From NCBI GenBank assembly GCA_008704415.1, contig VXIS01000089.1:62001-126000 (forward strand): DNA of 64,000 nucleotides. The letters run 5' to 3'. Under the pieces are notes generated by a model, which saw only the letters and a program-made list of their open reading frames with translations, made no database searches and was not told the DNA's origin. A program made the translations under genes and the position numbers. Below are positions 42,386 through 52,830 of this stretch, piece after piece; the first letter of the stretch is position 1; each line of letters begins with the position of its first letter. Origin of the DNA: Sphaerosporella brunnea (lineage: Eukaryota; Ascomycota; Pezizomycetes; Pezizales; Pyronemataceae).

Positions 42386-42520
42386 ATGAACGACCTTAGG
42401 GAGATCTCCCTCAAGAGAATCAGGCGCAGAGACGACCTTGGTGAGGGTTTCTTCAAGTTCGAGGGAACCAGGCGCACAGACGATCTCGGTATCCGACCTA
42501 TGATGCGATCGGTAAGTTAG
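42386..42520 (+). other. Short frame with internal repeats, coding status unclear
   Basis: An ATG-started 44-codon frame encodes an internally repeated peptide: MNDLREISLKRIRRRDDLGE is followed by a second unit ending in TRRTDDLG. At DNA level the unit around GACGACCTTGGTGAGGG/GACGATCTCGG is duplicated imperfectly. A GTAAGT sits at 42512, just before the stop, so this could be a first exon, but no downstream exon was found. It lies just 3' of the minus-strand gene at 42533. Confidence 0.2.
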
Positions 42521-42532
42521 GCTGCTTATATA

Positions 42533-43189
42533 TCAATTCACCTTCTGAACACATGCTTTAACGTCGCGGAAATCCATCTGCTTCTTGTCTTGCTGGTAGT
42601 CGTGCCGCCTCGCAAGAGCTCTTGCCTTGAGGACCGCTAGCAAATCGACATCAGCAATGGTGAACCCATTATGCCGGATCGCGTGTCGGCACACGATCTC
42701 CCATTCCTGAGGCTCGAGAACTCGACCATCTATATCCCTGCGCAACGTCTTGTGTCTTGCTGCACTCGTATAACAAGACAGACTAAGGCAGCCGTTCAAA
42801 ATCCTCCACTTGACCATGGGGTCGCTCTCCGCTTTGAACCCGTCGATGAGGTCTTTCAAGGCCCCCTCAGAACCCAAGTCGATATCTATGTCCTTTGCTA
42901 TGTTAGAAAATGGTTCCCAGACGTCGGGGTCGACCACTAATACCATGGTCTTGCGCTCATGCTCGCCATTCATGATCATCGCCATTCCTCCAATGATAAC
43001 ATATGGTGGCGGAATCCTGTAACCTGCCCTCGGGGTCCACTTCTCTTGCCGATCAACTAAACCTATTTCAGGAGAATCGAGTGATAGACTGTGTATCCGC
43101 TCGCGGAAAAAGAGGGAGCGGACGGGGGGATTGGGGCGCCCGCAACGGTGGACGAGGGGCCGGAAAAAATGCTTGCGGCTGCGCTTCAC
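42533..43189 (-). CDS. Nucleotidyltransferase-fold-like protein (orphan)
   Basis: A 218-aa frame with an Arg-rich N-terminus that may be partly untranslated. The core YVIIGGMAMIMNGEHERKTM followed by VLVVDP resembles the GG-x-A-x-x-x-x-G...R-x-T-x-D motif of polymerase-beta-like nucleotidyltransferases (AbiEii/MNT type). The C-terminal FTIADVDLLAVLKARALARR followed by HDYQQDKKQMDFRDV resembles the L-x-x-K-x-x-A...R...K-D-x-x-D helix of the same group. The usual DxD catalytic pair is not clearly present after the GG motif (VVDPDV is the nearest), so activity is doubtful. Related genes occur sporadically in filamentous fungi with unknown roles. The start is uncertain: the Met in GGMAMIMNG would cut the fold, so I kept the long form. 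Confidence 0.55.
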   Translation of the reverse strand: MKRSRKHFFRPLVHRCGRPNPPVRSLFFRERIHSLSLDSPEIGLVDRQEKWTPRAGYRIPPPYVIIGGMAMIMNGEHERKTMVLVVDPDVWEPFSNIAKDIDIDLGSEGALKDLIDGFKAESDPMVKWRILNGCLSLSCYTSAARHKTLRRDIDGRVLEPQEWEIVCRHAIRHNGFTIADVDLLAVLKARALARRHDYQQDKKQMDFRDVKACVQKVN

Positions 43190-43283
43190 TAGAAATCACT
43201 CGTGATTTCCCAAAACAGGAAAGTGTACATAAGAAATCACTCGCTACAGTCCGAAAGTGGCTTAGAAGGGTCCACTCCGACCT

Positions 43284-43297
43284 AAAACCCTAACCCT
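43284..43297. promoter_or_regulatory. Telomere-repeat-like motif upstream of the nucleotidyltransferase-like gene
   Basis: AAAACCCTAACCCT holds two adjacent CCCTAA-type units about 95 bp upstream of the start at 43189. It may be a telobox-type promoter site or a tiny interstitial telomeric remnant. Confidence 0.35.
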
Positions 43298-43700
43298 CCG
43301 CAAAATTCCCGCTTGAAACACCCGCTACTGCGCCTTACCCTTTAACTTTTCTGTAATTTTTGCTCTCTAGAATCCATCTATTGCTACTTATCTACGCATC
43401 TAGAGAGCGCTTTTGCGTTATCTTTTTGGTTGTGGTTGTGTTGAAACCGGCGTAAAATCTGGTGTTTCCAACGGCGATGGGAGGGCAGGTTACAGGATTC
43501 CGCCACCATAGTTTGCGTTGCTTCGCCTCAGCTTGACTAACATCTTGTTCAACATCCGATCATCGTGATACAACCTGCTCCTTACCAAACTCTGTTCGGA
43601 TTGTGCATAAGCAACGTGCAGCATGCATGGGAACCAGGATGTTTGAAAAGGTTGGGTGGCACAAGTGTGCATGCCTTTTCCTGAGCTTTCATCTCGTGTG

Positions 43701-43789
43701 AGGGAAGGAAGGAAGGAAGGAAAGAAGGAAGGAGGAAGGAAGGGAGGGAGGAAGGAAGGAAGGAAGGAAGGAAGAAGGAAAGAAAGAAA
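43701..43789. repeat. GGAA microsatellite
   Basis: About 90 bp of nearly pure GGAA units with GGGA/AGAA variants. It is low complexity, outside any gene. Confidence 0.9.
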
Positions 43790-45955
43790 CACAGGCCGAA
43801 CGAGTACTTTTTACTCTACGTTTTGGCGATTCAAGTGCCCAGCACGGTGCGAGGAGAATTACTAACAAATCCGGTGCTATGGAGAAAAAGGTTCATCGAA
43901 TTCGCCGCGAACTGCTAATTCAGCAACAACAAAAGCAACAACATGTTGACCCCCGATATAGCATCGGCGGATATCGCGCCCAAGGAAGCAAGCACGCATA
44001 CCACGTGCCAGAAGCCGAGGGCAACACCCGGTGAAGCAGTAGCGCGCGGCAAGTCCATAATTGGGAACTCCGGGTACAGGTACATAGGTAGTCCCAGGCC
44101 ATCGGAGTAGATCCGCAATTTCGGCCCCAAGATGGGCACGTTACTTTCTTTTTTGCGGTCGGAGATGGTACCTGTGTTGATGCTAATTGTCCGTTTAACG
44201 GAAAGCTTGATGTCTTATCAAGTCTGACCTCAAAGCCCCTGCTGTGATGAGTCCTGTTCCGAGTGGAGACGGAATTGTTGCCGTAGGTACTTAACTTCGC
44301 GGGGGATAGATGTACTCATCTACTCTATTTCCGCGCGATGTTGAGAGGCTGTGTTTCTGTCTCAAATACACGCCTAGCTACTGTGTAGTAGATAGATGAC
44401 GGTACTGATATTTGGCTCCGCGAGTCTGGTCGTCGAGGGGGAATGCAGAGGAAAGCTAGTTTTCGGCAAATAAATCGACACTTGGACCGCGCCCGAGCTG
44501 AAGTCAAGGAGCCCGCCCGCTCTCGGTTGTGCCCCGGATTCGTTAAACGGCTGCAGAGTACCACAAAGGATGGGATGAACGGATATCAAGGTGCATCCCG
44601 CACACGTGCGCTTTCAAATTCCGGAGCCGGTATTATGCATATGCGTTGTGTTCCCAGGAACAAGCCCCATCATTCCTACGAGGATTTGCGACGTCGACCC
44701 GGAATTTCAAATTAACGCCCGCACTAGCATGTGAAGCGACTCACTGCGTGGCCACCCTGCCGTTACATCTTCGGGTATCAGATCAGCTTTTCTAGAACAC
44801 ATAGGGCGCGTTCGGTGGGCAAACTCGTGCTGACAGTCGTGGATTGAGCGTCCCCAACCGGTATGTCAGTTTCCAGGAACTATCGATTTTTTGTGCTAGA
44901 GGCGTTCGGGTAGCCCCTCAGAGCAAAAGCTCGTCTTCGCCACTTTCAGAACATGAGTAAGCCCGGCCAGCCACAAGGTGCCTCCCCGAGTCTGTATTCA
45001 CGCTGAAAATCAAAATCAATCACCATTCACAAAGTGCCTTGAAAGTGTGAAGCTTTTTGGACTGTAAAATCTCTTCAACGTAGGCTTCACCGCTGAGAAT
45101 GGGGTGCGCCACGGTGTTTTATTGCAACGCATTGCGTAGTATTTCTCGTGGGTTCTGTCGCCGCGGCGCGTCACCTTCGGGTCTAGCGCGGCGGTATTTG
45201 ATGGCACGGATACCGGCCCTAAGTGACAATCTCGGGGGTCGGACTCTTGAGATAGCGAGAGAGTTTTATGGATTGGAGCCTGTCTGCCCACCCAAAAGGG
45301 AACGCAAAAGGTCTCAGCGCACCAGTCTAAAATATTAGTGGTACATCTTGATCATCTTCAGCTTGAGAGAATGTGGTCTCTCAGATTTGGCTTCCGTCAA
45401 TACTCTCGGTGAACGGTGAAGATTGTCTTTGCAATGACGATTCCTACCATTTTCGCCACAGTCAGCCATTTTGCTTTCACCCTTCGCGTTCCCTTTTGGG
45501 TGGGTACTCGTGCATGCTACCCTAGACGGATACACGCGGCTGTTTACCAGCCCTGAGCGTTGGGGTTTCCAGGAACCATCGTCCGAAGCGCGGATTTGCA
45601 GGGTTGCCGTCGACGCCAGTGCTCGTTTTCGTTAGACCTCCCTTTGTCAGACATTTGGACGCCTCCCCCCCTCCTCGTCCCTTATGCTAAATGTGCAGGC
45701 GAGACATATTCGCCAAAAGCCCCCGGTTGCTAGCCCTCGCCAGGCTAGGCTTTGCTGCACTGTCAGACTGGAACTCGTATGTGGGAGCTGGGCAATTTAC
45801 ATCGTTGAAATCGCAGGTAGGACGACAGCGCCATGCATATGGAATTTCGAAATGTCGAAATGGAATCGAAGATTCTCACGTATCTATGACCGGTATCGTT
45901 GGGAGAGAATATTCGATACTTAGTTCTGTGTAGCCTGTGCCACCCGGCGGCAGAT

Positions 45956-46144
45956 TGGGTGACTTCCCGTCGCTCTATTCAATTACCTGTCCGCTGGATT
46001 GGAAGTTTCGACCGCCAAATAGACCGATGCTGTACAGGGGAATCTCCCCCTGTTCTATTGGATCTATACAACACGTATAGATGGCTGTTTGTTGCATAGA
46101 ACATCAATTTATTTGGCCGCTACAGAGCGACGGGAAGTCACCCA
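45956..46144. mobile_element. Inverted-repeat element, copy B of the dispersed family
   Basis: Perfect 21-bp terminal inverted repeats, TGGGTGACTTCCCGTCGCTCT at 45956-45976 and the reverse complement at 46124-46144, bound a 189-bp element without coding capacity. Inside the right end, the reverse complement of GCTCTGTAGCGGCCAAATAA, then ATTGATGTTCT, closely matches the left arm of the element at 25452. No clear target duplication is seen. Confidence 0.75.
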
Positions 46145-47206
46145 TTGCTGCTTCGTATCTTCCTTCCAGCCATCTATCTATGGCTAGCCCGGTAAAGCTG
46201 CGCATAGCGAACGCCTTCGCTACCATACCCCTTCCTCCAGCAGGAAGCTTTCCCCTTTCTTCTCAGCCTGCGAGTCAGAAAGTCCTTCTAATTTGCGTTC
46301 CGGTTGTTCAGCTGTCGATATGTAGCAGAAATAGCGCGCACAGAGACACAGAGGAAAACAGCGAGGGCAGAAACTGAGGGAATAATTATTGGTCCGGCTT
46401 GGACCATCTAGAGTAGAGTACTCAGTCAGCGCACTAAAAACGCCCGTCCTGGTTGTTTCTTTTGCTGGTGATCAACCGCTCGCCTAAACGCTCACAGCCT
46501 GGCGTTGTTTTGGGGGCTAAAATGCTGCGGTCTGGAAAGGGCGGCCTGAACGTAGAGGATGTGCCTACCTGTCTAGCAGTCGGTACTTTTTCCTCGTCCT
46601 CAAGCTAGATGCTTCCTCGAGTACCTAGGCGCAGCTTTCCTTCTTTCTCGCTTCCCATTGCGACCGGCGGTCTGGCCGACAAGCCGAGACCACAGCCCGT
46701 CATGTTGATGGCTATATCAACAACGGTAATAGCAGATGCTGACACTACCGCACTACGGTATAGTTAGGTCTGCAGCCGGGGGCGGGAGGGGAATTGAAGA
46801 TCGAGAACGACTGGTCCGGTGAAGGATAACATCTAACTATGTACCAGCTCGTAATGCTTCGGGGTGCGTGGCGTGGGCTTTGCAGGTATGTGCCATACAT
46901 ATTTGGCAAGGCAAGATCCGCAATGCCCATGATCACTGTGTCGGTACCGGGGACCACAAGAGGCTATTAAGCAGCACCCCTCCCGCCGCACCGGTCCCAA
47001 TCACTCTTTCTCCGACTGCACTTCCTCGCCCGATACATTAGCTGGTGCTCCCACTGCTCCATCACCAACACCGGCACGGCCATCGTTATTGCTTCCTCCC
47101 CACTACTACAAAAACTTGGGGGTCGCCGCACCAGGAGGAATCCGACGTTTACCTTTGGAAGCATCACCCCACACCACACGCAGCAGCAGCTCAACTCCCA
47201 ACGGCC

Positions 47207-48022
47207 ATGCTGAACTCGGGAACCACCATGCCAACGCAAAGAATAAGCCGGGCAAAGAAAGGGAAGCGTGTGCACGGTTGCAACTATCCAGGCTGCGAGA
47301 AGGTAGGTTTACCATGAAACCCAGTGCTCGCACTGTTCCTACTAACGGCCGTACCCAGATCTTCACCCGCGCAGAGCATCTAAGGTGAGCTGAGCTGCCT
47401 ACCTACATCTATCTACAAACACAGCCTGACAACTACAGACGGCACCAGCTAAACCACAGCACCGAGGTCTACTACAAATGTGAACTATGTGAGCGCACAT
47501 TTGTGCGACAAGACCTACTAACACGGCACACGGAGCGACAGTATGTCCCCCTTCCCCCTCTCCCCCTCTCGCCGCCAGCATCATCATCATCAAGTATTAA
47601 CACACACCCCTAGCGCAACGCAAGCCCGCAAAGCCGTGCAGACCCTAGCACTAACCCAGCGGCACCGCCAGTTCTCGAGCCACTTTGGAATCTCACCGCC
47701 AGACTATGGCCCACACTCACACTCACACTACTTTGGAGCTGATGCTGCGAGCTCACACCCCCACCCCCACCATCACCACCACCACCACCCCCACCCGGCG
47801 AACGCACACAGCTTTGCGCAGAGACATCACGACGACCCGAATCTGTCGCAGATCTTGGACCCAACTGCGTCCTCGCAGGCCGCTACGCTCGCGTTTGCGC
47901 CGCCCGACTTGGGTAGTTGCTTGATAATGATGAACCCGAGCTCGAGACGGGATGCACCGGACGCTGCGTTTCGTCACCCGCGGTTTTTGGATTATAGAAG
48001 AGACCTTGTGAGGCCTGGGTGA
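47207..48022 (+). CDS. C2H2 zinc-finger transcription factor (two fingers)
   Basis: Four exons, 47207-47302, 47359-47384, 47439-47540 and 47614-48022, give 210 aa. The fingers are split over exons: HGCNYPGCEK/IFTRAEHLR/RHQLNH is a C-x4-C-x12-H-x3-H finger, and YKCELCERTFVRQDLLTRH/TERH a C-x2-C type. All joins are in frame. A basic RAKKGKRVHG precedes finger 1. The rest is low complexity, with a His/Pro tract (HPHPHHHHHHHPHP) encoded by CAC repeats. Tandem fingers of this spacing are typical of fungal C2H2 regulators that carry a fungal_trans domain; here the protein stops after about 135 more residues, so it is short or truncated at the C-terminus. The ATG at 47207 is the first in frame after a stop at 47039; an upstream exon cannot be excluded. 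Confidence 0.75.
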
Positions 48023-48130
48023 AGGGGTAGGGTGAAGGGATGTGGCGGATGGGGATGGCGGGGATGGCGGGGCACTCGGGAGGTGGAACCCGCTGGACGG
48101 GACCATAGACATCTTAAGTATATTTTCCAT

Positions 48131-48241
48131 GGAAAGGAAAGCAAAGGGAAGGCAAGCAAAGGGAAGAAAAGGAAAGGGAAGGAAAGGGAAGGAAAGGGAA
48201 GGAAAGGGAAGGAAAGGGAAGGGAAGGAAAGGAAAGGAAAG
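48131..48241. repeat. GGAAA/GGGAA microsatellite
   Basis: About 110 bp of AAAGGGAAGG-type purine repeats lie between the 3' ends of the zinc-finger gene and the MFS transporter gene (stop at 48270). Confidence 0.9.
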
Positions 48242-48269
48242 TGCAATAAACACTACTGCTGCGCAAAAA

Positions 48270-50130
48270 TCACTGTTGCATAAATTTATAATGCCCCTGC
48301 TGGGCCTGCAACCTCCACCTAGGTCCCCATTTACGCATGACCCAGACGACGCTGGCGCTCATGAGGCCGAGGATGCAGATGATCGTGAACAGCCAGCCGT
48401 TGCCGATAGCCTGGATCAGTGGCTCAGCGACGACGCCGCCGACGCAGGCGATGATGTTTCTAAAGACTGCACAGACCACACCATCAGCATCCGATATCAC
48501 CCAACAGTGGGGGAGGGGGGAGAGAGACAGTTGTTAACCGCGACGGCGGAAGCGCTTCTTCCGGGGACAAACTCGGTCAACATAGTGGTAGCAACCGAGA
48601 ACACGAGCATACTCCCGATACCGAAGCTGAACGTAGCCATCATGGGCACAAACCAGAACACGCCCTCATCGACCATCCACCCGTACCAGAGCAGGGCAAG
48701 CGGGAATAGTGCTCCCGCGATCCAGGCGTTGAGTCCCATACGGTCCTCGGGAAGGAACTCCAGCGGCGCATCTTTGGGGAGCCCTTGCTTCTCTTGCCGC
48801 TTCTGCGCTGCGTGCCGCATGATCTTGTCGTTCCAGCTCCCACCCGCTACGGATGCGATCAGGTACCCCACGCTGTTTGGGATGTACAGGAGTCCGATTA
48901 TTACGGTTGAGAAGTTGTAGGGAGGCCCCGCGAAGGTCTTCTGGATTGAGACGTTTAGGATGTACTGTACTATTAGCAGGCGCTACATTAGGGAGAGGGG
49001 ACGCCTACCAACGCTCCAAAAGCCAGTCCTGCCCAGTACACCGTGATCATCACCGGGGGGAATTTCATAAACACCAGACTCCGCAGAGGATCCACCAGCA
49101 GGATCTTTGCCGTGACGATCCACTGGCTTGCCCTGGCTTTTGTGCGGGTGGATACCCGGCTGAGTGTCCTATGTAAGCCGTTTCCGCCCGCCTCCAGATC
49201 CATCTCCTTCTCCTCGTCAACCACCATCGCCGGTATTGGCCGGTTGTCTTTCGGCTGGCGGAAGGTCTCTGGGAGAATGAAGATGATGCCCGCGACTATT
49301 GCGGTGCCGAAGATGGCCAGAAACCACAGAGTGCTCCGCCAGCCCATACGGTCCGCCAGGGCACCGCCGATGATAGGTGCCAGCAACGGGCCCATCAACG
49401 GGCCCAGATAGAAGTACCCCATGGCCCTACCGCGCTCGCGCACTTCCCAGATACTACTGATGGTGCCTGCACCGATGGTCTGGGCACTGGCGGCACACGC
49501 ACCCGAAGCCACACGGAACGCGATGAACATGCCAATATTGACGCTGACGGCACAGCAGATATTGCTGACGACATACAGGCTAAAGCTGATGAGATAGATA
49601 CTTCTATACCCGATTCTCTCTCCGAAGCTGGACCACCACAGCGGGAATATCGCCATGCCTAGCATGTACAACGCCACCGACAGATTTGTGGTGGTCTGGT
49701 TTGCGCCGAGCTCTAGCGATATCTGTCCCAGCGCCGGGAACAGGATAGCCGATGCCATTGGCGCAGCCGCAGCCGCTATCGCCACCGTTAGGGTGATCAT
49801 CTTCTTGGTGATCCGCGCGTACTCATAGGGATTCGAGATTTCGGGCACGACCGCCAGTGAGGCTAGGAGCCCGCGGCGTTTGTGCCGTGGGACAATGAGG
49901 GAGCGGCCAGTCACCATACGGGAGAGAACAGGCCCGAGGGCTTCTCCACCCTCAAGCACCGCTTCGCCATCGTCACCGGGCCGGGTGGTAAAGGCTGAGC
50001 TTGAGCTGTGCGTGTCATCGATTTCTTCATCAACATCGTCTTTCAAGCTGTTGACGCTGGGCGCAGCTGTTGTTGTTGCTGCAGGACCCAATTCTTTCTC
50101 AACTGTGGCTGCCGTGGCTGGTGACGCCAT
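48270..50130 (-). CDS. MFS drug:H+ antiporter (DHA1-like)
   Basis: Three minus-strand exons, 49009-50130, 48529-48964 and 48270-48466, give 584 aa. A long polar N-terminus (about 120 residues) is followed by helix 1 (MITLTVAIAAAAAPMASAIL) and the NLSVALYMLGMAIFPLWWSS segment. The MFS motif GERIGYRSIYLISFSLY, the antiporter-type helix (GAGTISSIWEVRERGRAMGY) and YLGPLMGPLLAPIIGGALAD follow, then WFLAIFGTAIVAGIIFILPE closes the first six helices. After a charged loop the second half includes YIPNSVGYLIASVAGGSWND and FSVATTMLTEFVPGRSASAV, and ends with VVAEPLIQAIGNGWLFTIIC. This is the DHA1 pattern of fungal multidrug, polyamine or dityrosine exporters; the substrate is unknown. I used ATG 50130, as no ATG lies further upstream in frame. 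The donor of intron 2 (GTCTCT) is weak. Confidence 0.88.
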
Positions 50131-50784
50131 TGGTTGATAACCCAATTAGGTAACGGTCTAGAATTTCTTTTCCCGGCGACACGCGACAGAGCAAAATCTA
50201 TTGGCGAAGATCGCGGGAGCGGGTACGCTTCAAAGGTCTCAGCTCAGCTCAGCTACAAAACACATCCAAGACAGCAGTTGGAGATCCAGCACGTGACGTA
50301 CCTGAAATGGCACTTCGGTTCGTTGCACAGAAGAAGCACCAGGTCTCGATCTCTACTCCGATTGGGTCGGCCACGATCGAAATCCACAATCGAGGATATA
50401 AAACTTAAAAACCCAGGGACGCAGGCGGGGGGGACTGATTCCAAAAGAGCAAGAAGGGGGATACCCAACACCTTTTGTAACTTTTCAGAAGAAAAACCCA
50501 GATGGAAAGAAGCTCCCTCCGGCCTCCCCCTCCAAGGTGGCCAAGCATAAAAATCTAAAAAAAAAAAAAAAAAAAATCTGGGGCAAGCACTTCTCGGCAC
50601 GTTGGAGCCGAACGGGTGGTGATGGTGGTGGCTTGCTGTGGGAATCATCACCACCATCCTTGCGGGAAGACCCTGCCGACCCGGATTTCGATTCCTTTGC
50701 TGTGTTGCTTGGCGGGGCTTGTCTGAACTGCTTCAATCGTTCCCGCACCCGCCCGCCGCTATTCAGAGCACCTGACCACAGTGG

Positions 50785-50819
<35 letters not shown>

Positions 50820-51327
50820 CTCACGGGCTCACAGACATTGGCATCTTTTGCAGAAGAAGGCTGTTGCTGCCTATCATGAGATCGATCTCCCCACCGGAAA
50901 TCTGTATGGCAACGGAAGTACGGCTTCGACGAAAACGTCCAACGATGGATAGTTACGGTTTGGCCTGGCCGGTTTCGTTGACGCCTGCCTCGTCGTTCCT
51001 TCCCAACGCCCACCCAGCGGCACCCACCCACGGTGACCCACCCACCCCAGAGAAGGGTTGTCCTGTCTGGCCTGGTGGATCGTGCACGGCGCCCCCTGTT
51101 TGGCGGCAGATGAACCGAGAACCGAGAAAGCGAAATTGCCGTGCTATCCGGGGCCCGCCGAGACCGAGGTTCGCCAAAAGCTTGTCGTGTGGGTCGTTGT
51201 CGCCTCTCGTGAGGCAGGCCAATGCGATCAAGCGCATCTGGTGCATGAACCCACTCCCCCAATCATTTATTGATTACAATTTACCACCTCTTGCCCCGAC
51301 CCCACGAGTGCGTACGTACGGTCTATC
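50131..51327. other. Intergenic region with poly-A and GAT repeat
   Basis: About 1.2 kb without a gene. A run of 20 A lies at 50557-50576 and a (GAT)12 microsatellite at 50784-50819. Overlapping frames across this stretch have no domain character. Confidence 0.55.
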
Positions 51328-52370
51328 CTATCTACTGCTGCTACCTACACGTTGCTGCTTCTCGTCCTCCTCCTCAACATCCTCCACCTCCTCCACCGGC
51401 GGCGGGTAGGGGTGTACTAGCATCTCCGAGAACTTGGCCAGCTTCTCGACGCCGCGAACTTCCTCGGTGAGCATGGGGATCTTGACGACGTTGAAATCTT
51501 CGTGTAGTTCCTCGATCTGCTCCAGGTATTCCTTTTGCATTGTCCGTCGTGCGTTGCAGTATTCGCATTTGCTGCCCTGCGAGGGGAAGAGGGGCTAGTT
51601 CATTACAATGCTGTGTGCGTCGATTTGGTAGCTGTTGAGCTGCGCTCGGTTTCGTAGAGGGAAAGAAACTCGGCAATGCAGACGTAAACGAACCTGCAGA
51701 GTAACCAATAAGCTTCTGTTTAGACGCCGGGATTTGTGTGGAGGCTAACGTCGTCAACTCGGCATCCTTGAACTGCTTTGAAACTTCACCGATAACCTCG
51801 CGCATGCTCTATATCTTCTGCATCATCTCCATCTGCGGCGCTCCGAGGATTCCATTCAACATCGGCCCGAAGCGTCCACTGAGGTCACTGATCTTTCCCA
51901 ACGCCTTTTCGAGCACGGTCGGGAACTGCAGGAACCGCAGCGTGTGTCCCATCGGCGCCGTGTCGAAAATGATAACGGAGTAGGACAAGCACTTGACTTG
52001 CTTCAGCACCTCCGCTGAAGGCGATGTCCTGCATCACGCCGCTGAGGGGGTTGTTGCTGCCCGCGCCTTCCGCACTCTCCATCAACTCCTGGATCGAACC
52101 GGTCGGATCTATCTCCATCGCGGAAAGGTTGACGAAGCCATTAACTTTCCTGGCTTCCTTGCCGAACTTCTGGGTGAACGCGTCCGACAGGTTATGGGCC
52201 GGGTCGGTAGAGATCAGCAGCACGCTCTCGCGCACCTTCGCCAGCTCAACACGAGGTCGTCGTCTTGCCCACACCTCCCTTGCCGCCGACAAAGTGGTCC
52301 AGAATAGGCTGCAGAGATGGCTCTAAGGGGTCGAGGTCCGCGTCGAGATGGGCTACTTCTGTGAGGGCTG
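51328..52370 (-). pseudogene. GET3: GET3 (guided entry of tail-anchored proteins ATPase) pseudogene
   Basis: Homology to Get3/ArsA ATPase runs the whole length but is broken many times. [10 protein letters not shown] is followed directly by [15 protein letters not shown] (P-loop), with a short piece missing between them, and then TGA. The frame shifts to [20 protein letters not shown] and MQDIAFS, loses another piece, and shifts again to [21 protein letters not shown] further piece is missing before EMMQKI, which is followed by TAG where the family has Glu. SMREVIGEVSKQFKDAELTT continues, then an insertion, the CXXC-type [17 protein letters not shown] and [20 protein letters not shown]. At least three deletions, two frameshifts and one nonsense codon make it non-functional. 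A functional copy presumably exists elsewhere, since GET3 is normally retained. It is divergent from ATM1. Confidence 0.88.
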
Positions 52371-52830
52371 CGGGTTATGGTGGGGTAAGTTTAAAGGTGA
52401 GGTTGTGTTTCGCAGGGGATGAAGCAACAAGGCATGGGGTTCACAGCGCCACACTCGGATAGCTGTCATTCCTGCAAGGCACGGGCCAGTAGACAGCAAA
52501 TACCCAGAGCTTCGGAAGCGTGATAGTATAGAGTAAAGCACAAGGCCAACGGTAATCATAACTCATATGAAGTACATGTACCCTATAGTACTCTGTCTAC
52601 TGCCACCCTGCATGCACAAACACCCTAGCCCTAGCTCGTGCGACACGCAGACTGGCGTCATCCCGCGCCCGCGTTGTAAATTTACTCCTCCCACTGTAAA
52701 ACCACGCATCCCGCAACAACGGTCGAGACTCGAGAGCATATGTGAGGTTCGGCTTTCGCCGCTTGCCCATATCTTCTGCCCCACCCGAGAGCTCACAGAA
52801 TTGCCCTCGTTAGGTCCCCACGCAGCATCA
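52371..52830. other. Intergenic region between the GET3 pseudogene and ATM1
   Basis: About 460 bp that presumably contains the ATM1 promoter. No other gene is seen. Confidence 0.5.

Larger units (their letters stand above)
43190..47206. other. 4-kb gene-poor region with microsatellite and repeats
   Basis: No gene is supported. It contains a telomere-like AAAACCCTAACCCT at 43284-43297, about 95 bp upstream of the nucleotidyltransferase-like gene; a GGAA/GGAG microsatellite at 43701-43789; a short inverted pair CACCCAAAAGGGAACGCAAA (45290) and TTCGCGTTCCCTTTTGGGTG (45484); and an inverted-repeat element at 45956-46144. Confidence 0.55.

Noticed and set aside
43284..43297. Telomere or chromosome end
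   Set aside because: Only two CCCTAA units, with genes on both sides; at most an interstitial motif.
43701..43789. GGAA repeat considered as a CRISPR-like or other spaced array
   Set aside because: There are no unique spacers; it is a simple microsatellite in a eukaryotic genome.
45099..45338. Short Arg-rich plus-strand frame
   Set aside because: No family resemblance; it lies between inverted-repeat fragments.
50537..51409. 290-codon plus-strand frame
   Set aside because: Built across a poly-A run and a GAT repeat (Lys and Asp runs) and antisense to the 3' end of the GET3 pseudogene; no conserved features.
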